DNA of 64,000 bases from Elizabethkingia bruuniana (GCF_002024805.1 NZ_CP014337.1:4030001-4094000); one strand, 5' to 3'; positions 35,000-45,994 are shown, numbered from the stretch's first letter. Numbers and translations are program-made. The notes: a model not told the origin generated them from the sequence alone.

Positions 35000-37885
35000 A
35001 TGCCAAAAATTAGATTGAATAAAGCGGTAAAGGAACTTAACATCTCTATCTCCAGAGCTGTAGAATATCTACAGTCTAAAGGGATTGAAGTGGAAAGTAA
35101 TCCTAACGCTCTATTAGAAAGCGAGGCATTTTCTGCATTGGAGGCTGAGTTCCGTAAAGATGGCGAACAGAAGAAAGCTTCCCATGAGGTTGTGATCTCT
35201 AAAGTTCCGGATGAAAAACTGGAAATAGAAGAGGTTAAACCTGAGGTGATAAGAGCCAAAGCTGCACCGCAAACTGGTGCCAAAATTTTAGGGAAAATTG
35301 ATTTGGGAGAAGAGAAGCCGAAAGAAGTAGAAGAAGCTCCTAAGCCAGAACCTGTAAAAGAACCTGCCCAGCCTGTTGTTGAAAAAACAGAGGAGCCTCA
35401 GGAGCAGGAATTCAAAGTTTTAGGTAAAATTGATTTATCTCAGATTAGATCAGACAGACCTAAACATTCTGATAAAAAAGATAAAAAACCAGAAGCTCCT
35501 AAAAAAGAAGAGCCGAAGGTACAAGCTGAAGCACCGAAAGCGGAAGTAAAACCTGTTGAGAAAAAAGTGGAAGAAGTAAAACCTGCTCAGCCGGAAACTC
35601 CGCAAGAGCCACAGAAAATTGAAACTGTTTATCAGAAATTGGATGGTCCAAAAATCTTGAAAGAGAAAGTGGATTTATCACAGTTCCAGCAAAAGCCTAA
35701 GAAAGAAAGTGGAGATAACTCTTTCAAGAAGAAAAGAAAGAGAATAACCAAGGAAGGAGGAAACCAAGGGCAGAATAACAACAATAACCAGGGACAAAAT
35801 AACAACCAGGGCGGAAATAATAATAACAATAATAATTCCGACAGAAAGCCTTTTAACAGAGGTGGTAACCAACAAGGTGGTAACAACAACAACCGTGGAG
35901 GTAACAATAACAACCGTGGTGGAAATAATAATAACCGTGGTGGTAATAACAACAGGAATAAGGTTATGCCTGTTGAATTAACTGATGAACAAGTTAAAAA
36001 CCAGATTAAAGAAACTTTAGAGAAGCTTACTAATAAAGGTGGTAAATCTAAAGGAGCTAAGCACAGAAGAGAAAAAAGGTCTTTCAGAAGAGAGCAGGAC
36101 GAGCTTCAGCAAGAAATGGAAGCACAAGACAGAACTCTTAAAGTAACTGAATTCATTACGGTAAGCGAATTAGCGAGCCTTATGAATGTAAGTGCTACTG
36201 AGGTAATTTCTGCTTGTTTCTCTTTAGGTGTAATGGTTACAATGAACCAACGTTTGGAAGCTGATACACTTACATTAGTTGCTGATGAATTTGGTTATAA
36301 AGTTGAATTCTCGGATGCGGATATCGATGATGCTTCATTAGAAGAAGAACCGGATGCAGAAGAAGATTTATCAAAAAGAGCTCCTATTGTTACAGTAATG
36401 GGACACGTAGATCACGGTAAAACATCCCTATTGGACTACATTCGTAAAACGAACGTAATTGCAGGGGAATCTGGGGGTATTACACAGCACATCGGAGCTT
36501 ACAATGTGAAGCTTGATAATGGTGAGAAAATTACATTCTTAGATACACCTGGTCACGAAGCCTTTACAGCGATGAGAGCGTGTGGTGCTCAGGTAACTGA
36601 TATTGCAATTATTGTAATTGCAGCGGATGATGACGTGATGCCACAAACTAAAGAAGCAATTGCCCATGCTCAAGCAGCAGGTGTACCAATGATTATTGCA
36701 ATTAACAAAGTAGATAAGCCGGGAGCAAACCCTGATAATATCCGCCAGCAACTTTCGGGGATGAATATCCTTGTAGAAGAGTGGGGCGGTAATGTTCAGG
36801 CTCAGGAGATTTCTGCTAAGTTTGGTAATAACGTAGATACACTTTTAGAAAAAGTATTAATCCAGGCAGAGTTATTAGAATTAAAAGCGAATGCGGATAG
36901 AAAAGCTTCCGGAGTAGTTATTGAAGCTGCTTTAGATAAAGGAAGAGGTTATGTGGCTACTATGTTAGTACAAAATGGTACACTTAAAATTGGTGACTAT
37001 GTATTAGCAGGTAAAAACCACGGTAAGGTGAAGGCAATGCTTGATGAAAGAGGTAAGCCTATGCAAGAAGCCGGACCTTCTATTCCTGTAACGATACTTG
37101 GTCTTGACGGAGCGCCTACAGCAGGTGATAAATTCAGAGTTTTTGAAGATGAACGTGAAGCGAAGTCAATTGCAACTAAACGTGAACAACTTCAGCGTGA
37201 GCAGACAATCAGAACTAAGAAGCATCTTACGCTTGATGAAATCGGTCGTCGTATTGCATTAGGAGACTTCAAAGAGTTGAATATTATCCTTAAAGGTGAC
37301 GTGGATGGATCTGTAGAGGCGCTTTCTGATATGTTAGCAAGATTATCTACTGAAGAAATCCATATTAACATCCTTCATAAAGGTGTAGGACAGATTACTG
37401 AGTCTGACGTGTTGTTAGCTTCTGCATCTGATGCTATTATTATTGGCTTTAATGTAAGAGCTGGTGGTAATGCAAAAGACCTTGCTGATAAGGAGGAGAT
37501 TGAAATCAGAACTTATTCTGTAATCTACGACGCAATTGACGAGGTTAAAGAAGCGATGGAAGGAATGCTTTCTCCTGAGATCAAAGAACAGGTTATTGGT
37601 AACGTTGAGATCCGTGAAACTTTCAAGATTTCCAAAGTTGGAACAATTGCAGGTTGTATGGTACTGACAGGTAAGATAACCAGAAACTCTAAGATCAGAC
37701 TAATCCGTGATGGAATTGTACAACATACAGGTGAGTTAGAGAGTTTAAAACGTTTCAAAGATGATGTTAAAGAAGTAACTAAAGGTTACGAATGTGGTCT
37801 TAATATTAAAGGCTATAATGATATCGAAATTGGCGATATACTCGAGGTTTACGAAGAAGTAGCTGTTAAGAAGAAATTGAAATAA
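35000..37885 (+). CDS. infB: translation initiation factor IF-2
   Basis: A 961-residue GTPase that places initiator tRNA on the 30S subunit. After an IF2_N helix module ([20 protein letters not shown]) come a Lys/Glu/Pro-rich linker (75-250) and an Asn/Gly/Arg-rich tract (about 253-325) built of NNNNRGG repeats. A second IF2_N module ([20 protein letters not shown]) leads to the G domain (G1 GHVDHGKTS near 467, G3 DTPGHE, G4 NKVDKP), followed by domains II-IV. The disordered linker is long even for the phylum. Operon end is marked by the terminator at 37902-37931. Confidence 0.97.
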   Translation: MPKIRLNKAVKELNISISRAVEYLQSKGIEVESNPNALLESEAFSALEAEFRKDGEQKKASHEVVISKVPDEKLEIEEVKPEVIRAKAAPQTGAKILGKIDLGEEKPKEVEEAPKPEPVKEPAQPVVEKTEEPQEQEFKVLGKIDLSQIRSDRPKHSDKKDKKPEAPKKEEPKVQAEAPKAEVKPVEKKVEEVKPAQPETPQEPQKIETVYQKLDGPKILKEKVDLSQFQQKPKKESGDNSFKKKRKRITKEGGNQGQNNNNNQGQNNNQGGNNNNNNNSDRKPFNRGGNQQGGNNNNRGGNNNNRGGNNNNRGGNNNRNKVMPVELTDEQVKNQIKETLEKLTNKGGKSKGAKHRREKRSFRREQDELQQEMEAQDRTLKVTEFITVSELASLMNVSATEVISACFSLGVMVTMNQRLEADTLTLVADEFGYKVEFSDADIDDASLEEEPDAEEDLSKRAPIVTVMGHVDHGKTSLLDYIRKTNVIAGESGGITQHIGAYNVKLDNGEKITFLDTPGHEAFTAMRACGAQVTDIAIIVIAADDDVMPQTKEAIAHAQAAGVPMIIAINKVDKPGANPDNIRQQLSGMNILVEEWGGNVQAQEISAKFGNNVDTLLEKVLIQAELLELKANADRKASGVVIEAALDKGRGYVATMLVQNGTLKIGDYVLAGKNHGKVKAMLDERGKPMQEAGPSIPVTILGLDGAPTAGDKFRVFEDEREAKSIATKREQLQREQTIRTKKHLTLDEIGRRIALGDFKELNIILKGDVDGSVEALSDMLARLSTEEIHINILHKGVGQITESDVLLASASDAIIIGFNVRAGGNAKDLADKEEIEIRTYSVIYDAIDEVKEAMEGMLSPEIKEQVIGNVEIRETFKISKVGTIAGCMVLTGKITRNSKIRLIRDGIVQHTGELESLKRFKDDVKEVTKGYECGLNIKGYNDIEIGDILEVYEEVAVKKKLK
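35876..35956 (+). repeat. tandem 21-bp repeats encoding GGNNNNR within infB
   Basis: Four consecutive units of about 21 bp (35876, 35897, 35918, 35939) of the form GGnGGnAAyAAyAAyAAyCGT encode repeated GGNNNNR. Third positions vary, so the peptide is conserved more than the DNA. Confidence 0.8.
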
Positions 37886-38376
37886 TTCAATTTATATATA
37901 GAAAGCCCCTGTTAAAATTAACAGGGGCTTTTTTTATGTAAAAATTTAATATTAGCCTTAATTAAGAAAAATTTAAACTTTGTTATTATATGTTAATAAT
38001 CTCTTTAAACTGTGTAATGATGGGGTTTTTAACATTTGATATGTCTTGTAGTAAGTTTAATTATGGCTGAGTAAGTCTTAGTGCTTCATTTTTAATGATT
38101 GCTATTGTGATTCTGTTGGTTAAAAATATTCTATTTTATAAAAAATGTTAAAATGTAGTATTAATCGGTGTTTGTTGAGTGTTGAATAGGTTTGTTAACA
38201 GATTGTCCTTTGAGGTGATTTATCCTTATTGAATTTTAACATTTAGTTAATAATTTAACAATATCAATGTGTAATAATTTGTTAATTATATAAAATAATG
38301 TTGTAAAAAAAATGAATTTTACGTGTATTAATATTTTTTAACATATTTGTCTGTTGAAATATTAAATATTGTTAAT
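37886..38376 (+). promoter_or_regulatory. infB-susC1 intergenic region: terminator, TTAA-rich upstream region, -7 element
   Basis: No gene is visible in these 490 bp. The first part is the infB terminator (37902-37931). The rest is very AT-rich, with many TTAA/TTAAC sites, including a cluster at 38235-38260 (TTAACATTTAG, TTAATAA, TTTAACAAT). A -7-like CATATTTG (38342-38349) lies 27 nt before the susC1 ATG. The segment 38338-38395 resembles the susC2 leader. Confidence 0.45.
37902..37931 (+). terminator. terminator of rimP-nusA-infB
   Basis: Perfect 14-bp inverted repeat (AAAGCCCCTGTTAA / TTAACAGGGGCTTT) with a 2-nt centre, followed by a T run. Confidence 0.9.
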
Positions 38377-41274
38377 ATGAATGTAAAATTTAAAGTATTG
38401 AGTGCAGGGGTTTTGTTCTTTATGGGACAAAATATTATGGCTCAGTCAGTGAAGAAGGACACTGCTGCTTCAACAAAAACTATTGAAGAAGTAGTAGTAG
38501 TAGGTTTTGGACAGAAAAAAACTGTAAAAGAATTAACAGGTTCTGTAGGAACGATGACAGCTAAGGCTATTGAAGATAACCCTGTTTCTGCTTCTGTAGA
38601 TAAAATGTTGCAAGGTAGAGTTGCCGGAGTTCAAACAGGTGTTTCTAATGGTCAGCCTGGTGGATTCGCTTCTGTTCGTGTAAGAGGTATCTCTTCTATT
38701 AATGGTGTTAAAGATCCTATTTATGTTATTGATGGAGTTCGTGTAAAGTCAGGAGATTTATCTAGTAACTCTACTACCGGAAATATCTTAGCGAGTCTTA
38801 ACCCAAATGATATAGAAAATATCAGTGTTTTGAAAGACGCGGTTTCTACGGCGATGTATGGAGCGGATGCTGGTTCTGGGGTAATTATTATTACAACAAA
38901 ATCTGGTAAAAAAGGTAAAGCAAAGTTTAGTTTAAACTTTACTCAGGGGATTACTAGCGATGCTGTAAAAAGACAAAGAGGATTAACTGCCGATGAATAT
39001 AAAAAATTACTTACTTATTCTGTTATGAATAGATATCAGGGAGCAAATGATCCTGGTTTCGTAGGTAAAAGCTATCAGGAAGTTTATGACTTTTTAAAGG
39101 CGGGAGGTTCCGATGTTAAGGGAGATCTTAAAAAAACTGATATTGCTAATGTTTTAAATAGTCCGTATAATACAAACTGGAAAGATGCAACTCAGAAAAA
39201 TGAAGCTTATCAGACTAATGTAGATTTCTCTCTTTCTGGAGGAAATGATAAACTGAGCTACTTCAGTTCGATCAACTATTTTGATCAGCAGTCTACAGTA
39301 AAGGGAGCTAACTTTAAAAGATTAGCTGCATCTACAAGAGTTGGGTACCAAGCTACAGAAAAGCTTAAAATTACTACAGATATCCAAATGTCTTACGGTA
39401 AAACAAATACTTTATCGGAAGGTGGAGCTACAGCCAACCCAATTTTAGCACAATATTTTAACAGACCTACGGATGCTTTAAGAAATGCTGATGGGTCTTG
39501 GAATCTAGGGCAAAGCGGTCGTTTGACTAACGGTAAATTCAACGTTGCTGCGCTTCAGGATCTGAACTATAGCAGAAATGAAACAGCGAGAGTTTTTGCA
39601 AACTTACAGGCTGAATACAAAATCATAAAAGGTCTTACTTATAAATTCGTTTTTGCACCGGAATTTATTAATATCCTGGAAAATGCATATTACTCCCCAT
39701 TACATGGTGATGGATATGCCTATCAAGGAAGAAAAACTGATATATCTTCAAGATATTTTAGTTTTAATGTGCAGAATATGTTAACGTATAACTTTAAAGC
39801 GGGAGTAAATAACTTCAACTTTACAGCATTACAGGAAGCTTACAGAACTCAAAAAGACATGGTAATTGCCAGAGGTAGTACTGTAGGGTCTCCATTCTTG
39901 GAAACAATGGATAATTTTATTCAACCACTTGGAGTAGGAGGTAGAAAAGTTATTGATTCAAGATGGGGTTATGGTCTTATTGGACACTGGGATTATGATA
40001 GAATCATAATGGTGGATGGATCGTACAGAAGAGACGTTCTGTCTAACTTTACTCCGGGTAAAAAAGCAGGTAATTTCTGGTCTGCAGGGGTTGCGCTAGA
40101 TGTTGCGAGATTCGGATTCTTAAAGAATGATCCTGCAATTTCAATGTTAAAACTTAGAGCATCCTATGGTAAGGTAGGTAACCAGGTGAGAGCAAATCCT
40201 TATGCATTATATACTTATATAGGAAACTACAATGCTTTAGCAGCTGGTGACTTGAGAGGAGTTTATAATCCTAACCTTTCTTGGGAAACTATTAATCCTT
40301 TTAACGTAGGTGTAGATTTCGGATTCCTGAATAACAGAATTACTTTTACAGCAGAATATTACAACAAAAAATCTAAAGACCTTATCTATGAATTACCATT
40401 GCAGGTATCTCAGGGTATGACCAGCTACAATGCAAACATTGGAGATATGGTAAATAAAGGTTTTGAATTCTCTGTTAATGCGGAAATCTTAAAGAATCCA
40501 CACGGACTTAACTGGAGTGTAAATGCAAACCTTTCTACGCTAAGTAATAAAATCACTAAGTTATATGGAGGAGACGTTGTAAATCCAACAATTGATGGTA
40601 TTACTATGAGTGGTATGATTCTTCGTCAGGGAGAGAGTATTAATTCTTACTATATGAGAAAATGGGCAGGTGTAGACCCAAGAAACGGAGATCCACTATG
40701 GTATCTTAACGGTAAGGATGGTGAAACTACTAATAACTATAACTTAGCTAAAGAGGAAATTCAAGGAAATGCTTTAAGTAAAGTTACAGGTGGATTTGGT
40801 ACTAACCTTAGTTATAAGAATATTAGCTTAGATGCATTCTTTACATACGGATTCGGAGGTAAAATCCTAGATAAGTGGATGGGTAATGTTGTTTCTGATG
40901 GAGCAAGTGTATATGATACACCTGGGTATGCTTCTCAGATGGATTTCTGGACTCCGGAAAATCCAAATGCTGCTAATCCTATGCCTATTTATTCATTAGG
41001 AAATAAAAGAGGTTATGGATTGTCTACAAGAAGAATGTTTAAGGCTGATTATATAAGATTAAGTAATCTTAAAATTGCTTATACTTTCAAAGGAGATGTG
41101 TTAGAAAAAACAGGTCTTACATCATTACAGATTTATTTATTAGGAAATAATATCTGGACTTATAAATTCGACAAAAACTTAAAATTAGATCCGGAAATTA
41201 ATTTGGCAGGTAACTACGATTTAGGATTGCCAATTCAGAAGGCGTTTATGTTAGGGGTTAATTTCGGATTTTAA
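38377..41274 (+). CDS. SusC-family TonB-dependent transporter, pair 1
   Basis: A 965-residue outer-membrane nutrient importer that works with the SusD lipoprotein encoded next. It has a signal peptide ending IMAQ, the TonB box IEEVVVVGFG, a plug with LQGRVAGVQTG, VRVRGISSING, YVIDGVRV, SVLKDAVSTAMYG (the SusC plug signature) and IIITTKSGKKGK, and a barrel ending VNFGF. The usual N-terminal carboxypeptidase-like domain is missing, as in all four SusC proteins here. A TTG 30 bp upstream extends the frame but belongs to the -7 element, so the ATG at 38377 (MNVKFKVLSAG) is chosen. Substrate unknown. Confidence 0.94.
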   Translation: MNVKFKVLSAGVLFFMGQNIMAQSVKKDTAASTKTIEEVVVVGFGQKKTVKELTGSVGTMTAKAIEDNPVSASVDKMLQGRVAGVQTGVSNGQPGGFASVRVRGISSINGVKDPIYVIDGVRVKSGDLSSNSTTGNILASLNPNDIENISVLKDAVSTAMYGADAGSGVIIITTKSGKKGKAKFSLNFTQGITSDAVKRQRGLTADEYKKLLTYSVMNRYQGANDPGFVGKSYQEVYDFLKAGGSDVKGDLKKTDIANVLNSPYNTNWKDATQKNEAYQTNVDFSLSGGNDKLSYFSSINYFDQQSTVKGANFKRLAASTRVGYQATEKLKITTDIQMSYGKTNTLSEGGATANPILAQYFNRPTDALRNADGSWNLGQSGRLTNGKFNVAALQDLNYSRNETARVFANLQAEYKIIKGLTYKFVFAPEFINILENAYYSPLHGDGYAYQGRKTDISSRYFSFNVQNMLTYNFKAGVNNFNFTALQEAYRTQKDMVIARGSTVGSPFLETMDNFIQPLGVGGRKVIDSRWGYGLIGHWDYDRIIMVDGSYRRDVLSNFTPGKKAGNFWSAGVALDVARFGFLKNDPAISMLKLRASYGKVGNQVRANPYALYTYIGNYNALAAGDLRGVYNPNLSWETINPFNVGVDFGFLNNRITFTAEYYNKKSKDLIYELPLQVSQGMTSYNANIGDMVNKGFEFSVNAEILKNPHGLNWSVNANLSTLSNKITKLYGGDVVNPTIDGITMSGMILRQGESINSYYMRKWAGVDPRNGDPLWYLNGKDGETTNNYNLAKEEIQGNALSKVTGGFGTNLSYKNISLDAFFTYGFGGKILDKWMGNVVSDGASVYDTPGYASQMDFWTPENPNAANPMPIYSLGNKRGYGLSTRRMFKADYIRLSNLKIAYTFKGDVLEKTGLTSLQIYLLGNNIWTYKFDKNLKLDPEINLAGNYDLGLPIQKAFMLGVNFGF

Positions 41275-41289
41275 TTAAAAAAATATAAA

Positions 41290-42672
41290 ATGAAATATTT
41301 AAATATAAAAACAGGAGTTCTTGCACTTTCTCTAGCTTTAACGAGTGTAAGCTGTAGCAGGGATTTTACAGAAACGGTTTTTAATGAAAGTGAAATTGCA
41401 TCTTCATGGAAATCTGCAGGGCAGATGCATTCATTTGTTTTAGGTGCATATGTAGATATGAGATCTCAATACTATTATGGAAAAGATTTCTCAATCTTTG
41501 CAGAAGTAAGATCTGATCATATGTTTAGTAATGGTAGGTCAGGGTATTATAACACGGTAGCTGGTTACGAAATGACTTCTGCTGATGCTTATGCTTCAAA
41601 TACTTATAAGCAAATTTATAAAGTTGTAGCAAAGGCAAATAATATTGTTAATTTTGATATTAACTCACTAGATAATGCTGCTGCAAGTAAAGCTGAAGCG
41701 ACGTATTATGTAGGACAGGCATACGCACTAAGAGCACAAAGCTTCTTTGATTTATTAAGATTATTTGGACAAAAATATATAGGGGGTAATGATGGTATTG
41801 TTCTTCCTTTGAAATTTGATCCGTTAAATAAACAAGGAAGATCTAGCATTGCTGATACCGAAAAACAGATTGAAGCAGATTTCGATGCAGCTATAACTAA
41901 AATGGAAAGTTCTAAAAGCTTTGACAGACCTGATAAAAGATCTGAAATCTCTGTTAATGCGGTAAAAGCATTAGCGGCAAGATATTACTTGTACAAAAAC
42001 AATTATGCTAAAGTACAGTCTTTGGTAAATGATATTGTTGCAAGCAAGAAATATAAAGTTATAGAAAAAGATGCTTTAGTGAGTTCTTGGGAAGCAAGTG
42101 GCTCAGCTATGAACTCTATTTTTGAATTGGCTTATGGTGAAGTAGCTCAGCCAGGAGCAGCATCTTATGCATATATTATGAATAGTAGAGGTTATGCTAA
42201 TACTGTTGTGAGTGATTCAGGTATGGCTTCTTATGCTAGTAATGATGCACGTCTTGGTCTAATTGAAAAAGTAGACGGAAGCTATTTCTTAAATAAAAAA
42301 TTCCCAGGCCTTACAGGAGCAACCAGTATTCGTATTGTTCGTTTTGAAGAAGTTGTATTGGATGGAGCAGAAGCTGAATTTAAATTAGGTAATACAGCTA
42401 AAGCATTAGAATATCTTAATATGATTCTTGAAAATAGAGGGCTTGATAAAGCAACTTCTATTACAATGGAAAGCATTATGGCTGAAAGATCTAAGGAACT
42501 GATTGGTGAAGGTTTCAGAATGTGGGATTTGTTGAGATGGGGTGTAGAAGTTCCAAGACCAGCGGGGGCTAATAAAGATAAAAATTTAACAGCTTTCCCT
42601 ATGCCAAGAGTTGAAACGGATCTTTCTGGTACATTAGTAAAAGGTAATCCTGGATATGATAATTATAGATAA
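41290..42672 (+). CDS. SusD/RagB-family nutrient-binding lipoprotein, pair 1
   Basis: A 460-residue surface lipoprotein that caps the SusC barrel. The lipobox SVSC (lipidated Cys22) follows the signal peptide. The family core is visible as QAYALRAQSFFDLLRLFG (TPR helices), VRFEEVVLDGAEAEFKLG and a C-terminal FRMWDLLRWG plus AFPMPRVETD. It lies 15 bp after susC1 and is surely co-transcribed. It has no close similarity to SusD2 and SusD3, so pair 1 likely takes a different ligand. Confidence 0.93.
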   Translation: MKYLNIKTGVLALSLALTSVSCSRDFTETVFNESEIASSWKSAGQMHSFVLGAYVDMRSQYYYGKDFSIFAEVRSDHMFSNGRSGYYNTVAGYEMTSADAYASNTYKQIYKVVAKANNIVNFDINSLDNAAASKAEATYYVGQAYALRAQSFFDLLRLFGQKYIGGNDGIVLPLKFDPLNKQGRSSIADTEKQIEADFDAAITKMESSKSFDRPDKRSEISVNAVKALAARYYLYKNNYAKVQSLVNDIVASKKYKVIEKDALVSSWEASGSAMNSIFELAYGEVAQPGAASYAYIMNSRGYANTVVSDSGMASYASNDARLGLIEKVDGSYFLNKKFPGLTGATSIRIVRFEEVVLDGAEAEFKLGNTAKALEYLNMILENRGLDKATSITMESIMAERSKELIGEGFRMWDLLRWGVEVPRPAGANKDKNLTAFPMPRVETDLSGTLVKGNPGYDNYR

Positions 42673-42687
42673 TTATAGATAATTATT
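42658..42687 (+). repeat. three 10-bp tandem repeats across the susD1 stop codon
   Basis: GATAATTATA, GATAATTATA and GATAATTATT follow directly after one another; the stop codon TAA is at 42670-42672 inside unit 2. Confidence 0.85.
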
Positions 42688-42721
42688 AGTCAGATATAAG
42701 AAATTAATTTTCTTTAATTAT

Positions 42722-42749
42722 AATCCCCGGACATTAATGTTCGGGGATT
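42722..42749 (+). terminator. terminator of susC1-susD1
   Basis: Stem AATCCCCGGACATT / AATGTTCGGGGATT with a single G-U position, then TTTTG. Confidence 0.85.
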
Positions 42750-43086
42750 TTTGTATAAATATAATTAGGGTAAGTGTTTTTAGAGAAATTAAGGCGAAAT
42801 AAACTTCACCTCTTTCACGACTGTATATAATATGATTATTATGCTTAATTGTTTGGATATGAGTAATAACAATTTGTAAGTATTGCAATTATAAATGTTT
42901 TTTGACCTGGATATGTGAATATTGATAGTTTTTTTTCTTCAAAAAGAATTAAAAACATATCAAAATTACAATTAGATTATGTTAAAATTTAACTTTTTTT
43001 TATATAGATAAATTATCTAATCCTTGTGTTAATTGGTGTTATGGTGCTTTATGCGTATTTCAAGAGCTTGTGTGTTATTGTTTTTT

Positions 43087-43117
43087 TTGGATATGTTAAA
43101 AATTATTAACATATTTG
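43087..43117 (+). promoter_or_regulatory. promoter of susC2-susD2
   Basis: TTG (43087-43089), a 20-nt spacer and CATATTTG (43110-43117; C for T at the first base of TAnnTTTG). The ATG follows 29 nt later. The same CATATTTG and leader sequence stands before susC1. Confidence 0.5.
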
Positions 43118-43146
43118 TAAAAGTTGAAATATTAAAATTTGTTAAT

Positions 43147-45981
43147 ATGAATGTAAAATTACGCGTGCTTAGTGCAGGTGTGCTGTTCTTTATTGGACAC
43201 AGCGCTATGGCACAAAAGGTGAAAAAAGACACTGCTTCAGCAAAAGATATAGATGAGGTGGTAGTTGTAGGGTATGTTAAAAAGAGTGTTGCTCAATTAA
43301 CAGGAAGCTCAACAACATTGAAAGGCTCTGATATTGATACTCCATCCGCTATTAGTGTTGATCAGGCATTGCAAGGTAAGGTACCTGGGGTTGTTGTTAA
43401 TACTACTTCTGGTTCTCCGGGAGCATTTCAGGATATCAGAATCAGAGGTGTTGGTTCATTTACAGCATCAAATGCTCCGTTATTTGTAATTGATGGTGTT
43501 CCGGTTGTAAATGGAAATAATGCAGCTAATACGAATGTTACTACGCTTTCAGCATTAGCTAGTATAAGCAATGATGATATTGAGTCAATAACAGTACTTA
43601 AAGATGCTGCTTCTACTGCAGTATATGGTGCCAGAGGCTCTAATGGAGTTATTGTTATAACAACTAAAAGAGGAAAGAGAGGAAAGACCAAATTTAATTT
43701 ATCATCCACCGTTGGGTTTCAGAATGAAGCATATAATAAAATGAATATGTTATCTGGAGCTCAGAGACTTGAATTATTAACTGAAGCTGTAGCTCATACT
43801 CTTAATTCAACTAATGATGTTGCATTAGCACGAATTAAATCCGATAATATTGGTAAATTCAATTTATGGGATGGGAAAGAATATGACTGGACAAGTTTAT
43901 TAACTCGTAAAAATGCAGGGCTTTATGTAGTTAACTTAAGCGCTACGGGGGGTGATGATAAATCTACGTTTTATACTTCATTAGGATATAATAAAACTGA
44001 GCCTATTTCAATAGGTGATCCTTTTGAAAGAATAACAGGAGCATTTAATTATACAAGAAAGTTGACGGATAAAGTAAATTTTGAAACTTCTATTAATGGA
44101 TCTTGGTTAAAGCAGAATCCTTTATTAGAAGGAGGTTCATTTTTTTCAAATCCTTACTTAACTAGGATCTTAATAACACCATGGGCTAGGCCATATAATG
44201 CAGATGGGTCTTATAATATTGATAACTTTTCTCAAATGACCTCCATTGCAAATACCTTATATACTCAGAAAAACAATATTCTGTGGAATAAACAGATGAG
44301 AGGTATGGTCAATACTAAGGTTGATTACAAAATCCTGAAAAATTTAACTTATACAACAAGATTAAATATTGATTATATGTTTAACGATTATAAACGCTAT
44401 GACAATAGATATCATGGTGATGGTCGTAATGGTAATGGGTTTGCAGACAGAAGAAACACACAAAACTTTAATCTAGCATCAATAAATCAGTTAAATTTTG
44501 TTGAAAGATTTGGAGATCATAGGCTAGATGTATCCGCATTCTTTGAATATCAGAAAAACCAAAGAGATTTTCTTGGGGCAACAGGACAAAACTTTCCAAC
44601 AGATGGTCTAACAAATCTTGATAATGCAAGTGCAAATTATACGGTAGGATCAAATTATTCAGATTGGAAGAATGCATCTTATTTTGGTGTATTAAACTAT
44701 TCTTTTGCTAATAAATATATTTTAGATGCTACAATAAGAAGGGAAGGATCCTCAAGATTTTCCCCTGGTAAAAGATTCGGTACTTTCTGGTCTGTTGGGG
44801 CAGGATGGAATATACATAAAGAAAATTTCGTACCTAAATTCTTTAATGAATTAAAGTTAAGAACATCTTATGGATTAACAGGTAATAGTGGTGTTGATAT
44901 TAATTCATACCAAGCAACACTTTCTTATGATGTTGCTTACGACGGAAATGGGGGATCTTACGTTACCAACTTTGGTAATCCAAATCTGACATGGGAGAAG
45001 AATAAAACTTTTGATGTAGGAATCGATTTCTCAATATGGAATTCTAGAATCAGTGGATCAGTGGATTATTATAATAAAAAGACATACGACTTGCTTCAGA
45101 ATGTTCCATTATCCAGAACTACAGGTTTTACAATCCAGGCCCAAAATGTAGGATCGATGCGTAACAGTGGAATTGAAGCATCTTTGAATGTACAGATTAT
45201 TAATTCTAAAGACTTTTCTTGGAGTATCTTTGGATCAATTGCTACTGTGAAAAATGAAATCTTAAAATTAGCACCTAGTGTAAATGGGGTGCCTATAGAT
45301 CTTTATGCAGGTAGTGTATATAAAAAATCTGAAGAAGGCAGGGCTCTTCATAGTTGGTATATGCCGACTTGGGCTGGAGTTAATACACAGACAGGAGCTC
45401 CTGAGTGGTATATTAATGGTGTTGACGGAGATAAAACATCTGACTATAATAAGGCACAAAGAACATTTCAAGGAACAGCAATTCCCAAATACACGGGAGG
45501 ATTTGGTACAAATATTAGTTATAAAAATGTTTTCTTAAATACTAGTTTCTATTATTCCGGAGGTCATAAAATTTATGAGCAATTTGCTCAGTTTTATTAC
45601 AGAACCAATAGCTTTACTTTAGCAACATATAATGGTAGTGAAGATTTAATGGGAAGATGGCAAAAACCTGGAGATGTAACAGATATTCCAAAATTAGTAT
45701 ATAACGGCCAGGATAATTTTGATGCAACCTCTTCAAGGCATTTATATAAAGGAGATTTTATCCGTCTGAAGGATATTACTTTGGGGTATAATCTGCCTAA
45801 AGACTTTGTTAGTACAATTGGTTTAACGGGGCTTACACTAACTGTAAGGGGAACTAACTTATGGACCTATACATTTGATAGAAATTTGAAATTTGATCCG
45901 GAGGTTGATGTAAATGGGTATTCAAACTTAACGACACCTCCTGTAAAGTCTGTAATGTTTGGTGTTAATGTTCAATTTTAA
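43147..45981 (+). CDS. SusC-family TonB-dependent transporter, pair 2
   Basis: A 944-residue SusC protein with signal peptide MNVKLRVLSAGVLFFIGHSA..AQ, TonB box IDEVVVVGYV, and a plug with LQGKVPGVVVNT, IRIRGVGSF, FVIDGVPV, SITVLKDAASTAVYG and IVITTKRGKRGK. The barrel ends VNVQF. It has the same length as SusC3 and long stretches of identical DNA, so the two are recent or gene-converting duplicates. The frame could begin 38 codons earlier, but ATG 43147 matches the paralogues. Expected to import an oligosaccharide or peptide; ligand unknown. Confidence 0.95.
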   Translation: MNVKLRVLSAGVLFFIGHSAMAQKVKKDTASAKDIDEVVVVGYVKKSVAQLTGSSTTLKGSDIDTPSAISVDQALQGKVPGVVVNTTSGSPGAFQDIRIRGVGSFTASNAPLFVIDGVPVVNGNNAANTNVTTLSALASISNDDIESITVLKDAASTAVYGARGSNGVIVITTKRGKRGKTKFNLSSTVGFQNEAYNKMNMLSGAQRLELLTEAVAHTLNSTNDVALARIKSDNIGKFNLWDGKEYDWTSLLTRKNAGLYVVNLSATGGDDKSTFYTSLGYNKTEPISIGDPFERITGAFNYTRKLTDKVNFETSINGSWLKQNPLLEGGSFFSNPYLTRILITPWARPYNADGSYNIDNFSQMTSIANTLYTQKNNILWNKQMRGMVNTKVDYKILKNLTYTTRLNIDYMFNDYKRYDNRYHGDGRNGNGFADRRNTQNFNLASINQLNFVERFGDHRLDVSAFFEYQKNQRDFLGATGQNFPTDGLTNLDNASANYTVGSNYSDWKNASYFGVLNYSFANKYILDATIRREGSSRFSPGKRFGTFWSVGAGWNIHKENFVPKFFNELKLRTSYGLTGNSGVDINSYQATLSYDVAYDGNGGSYVTNFGNPNLTWEKNKTFDVGIDFSIWNSRISGSVDYYNKKTYDLLQNVPLSRTTGFTIQAQNVGSMRNSGIEASLNVQIINSKDFSWSIFGSIATVKNEILKLAPSVNGVPIDLYAGSVYKKSEEGRALHSWYMPTWAGVNTQTGAPEWYINGVDGDKTSDYNKAQRTFQGTAIPKYTGGFGTNISYKNVFLNTSFYYSGGHKIYEQFAQFYYRTNSFTLATYNGSEDLMGRWQKPGDVTDIPKLVYNGQDNFDATSSRHLYKGDFIRLKDITLGYNLPKDFVSTIGLTGLTLTVRGTNLWTYTFDRNLKFDPEVDVNGYSNLTTPPVKSVMFGVNVQF

Positions 45982-45994
45982 TAACTAGTAGAAA

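Larger units (their letters stand above)
42673..43146 (+). promoter_or_regulatory. susD1-susC2 intergenic region
   Basis: No gene is supported in these 474 bp. It holds the repeat tail, the susD1 terminator (42722-42749), about 300 bp of AT-rich sequence, and the susC2 promoter and leader. An open frame from 43033 reads into susC2 but gives a non-homologous extension. Confidence 0.5.

Noticed and set aside
35632-35952. Leu/Pro-rich minus-strand ORFs
   Set aside because: Antisense of the Asn/Gly/Arg repeat tract of infB; composition is explained by the repeats.
35876-35956. Possible CRISPR-like or mobile repeat
   Set aside because: The 21-bp units are in frame with infB and encode a repeated peptide; no spacers.
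38347-38376. TTG start extending susC1 by 10 codons
   Set aside because: The TTG overlaps the CATATTTG -7 element, and the paralogues start at the downstream ATG.
43033-43146. N-terminal extension of susC2 by 38 codons
   Set aside because: Spans the promoter and leader; not present in SusC1 or SusC3.
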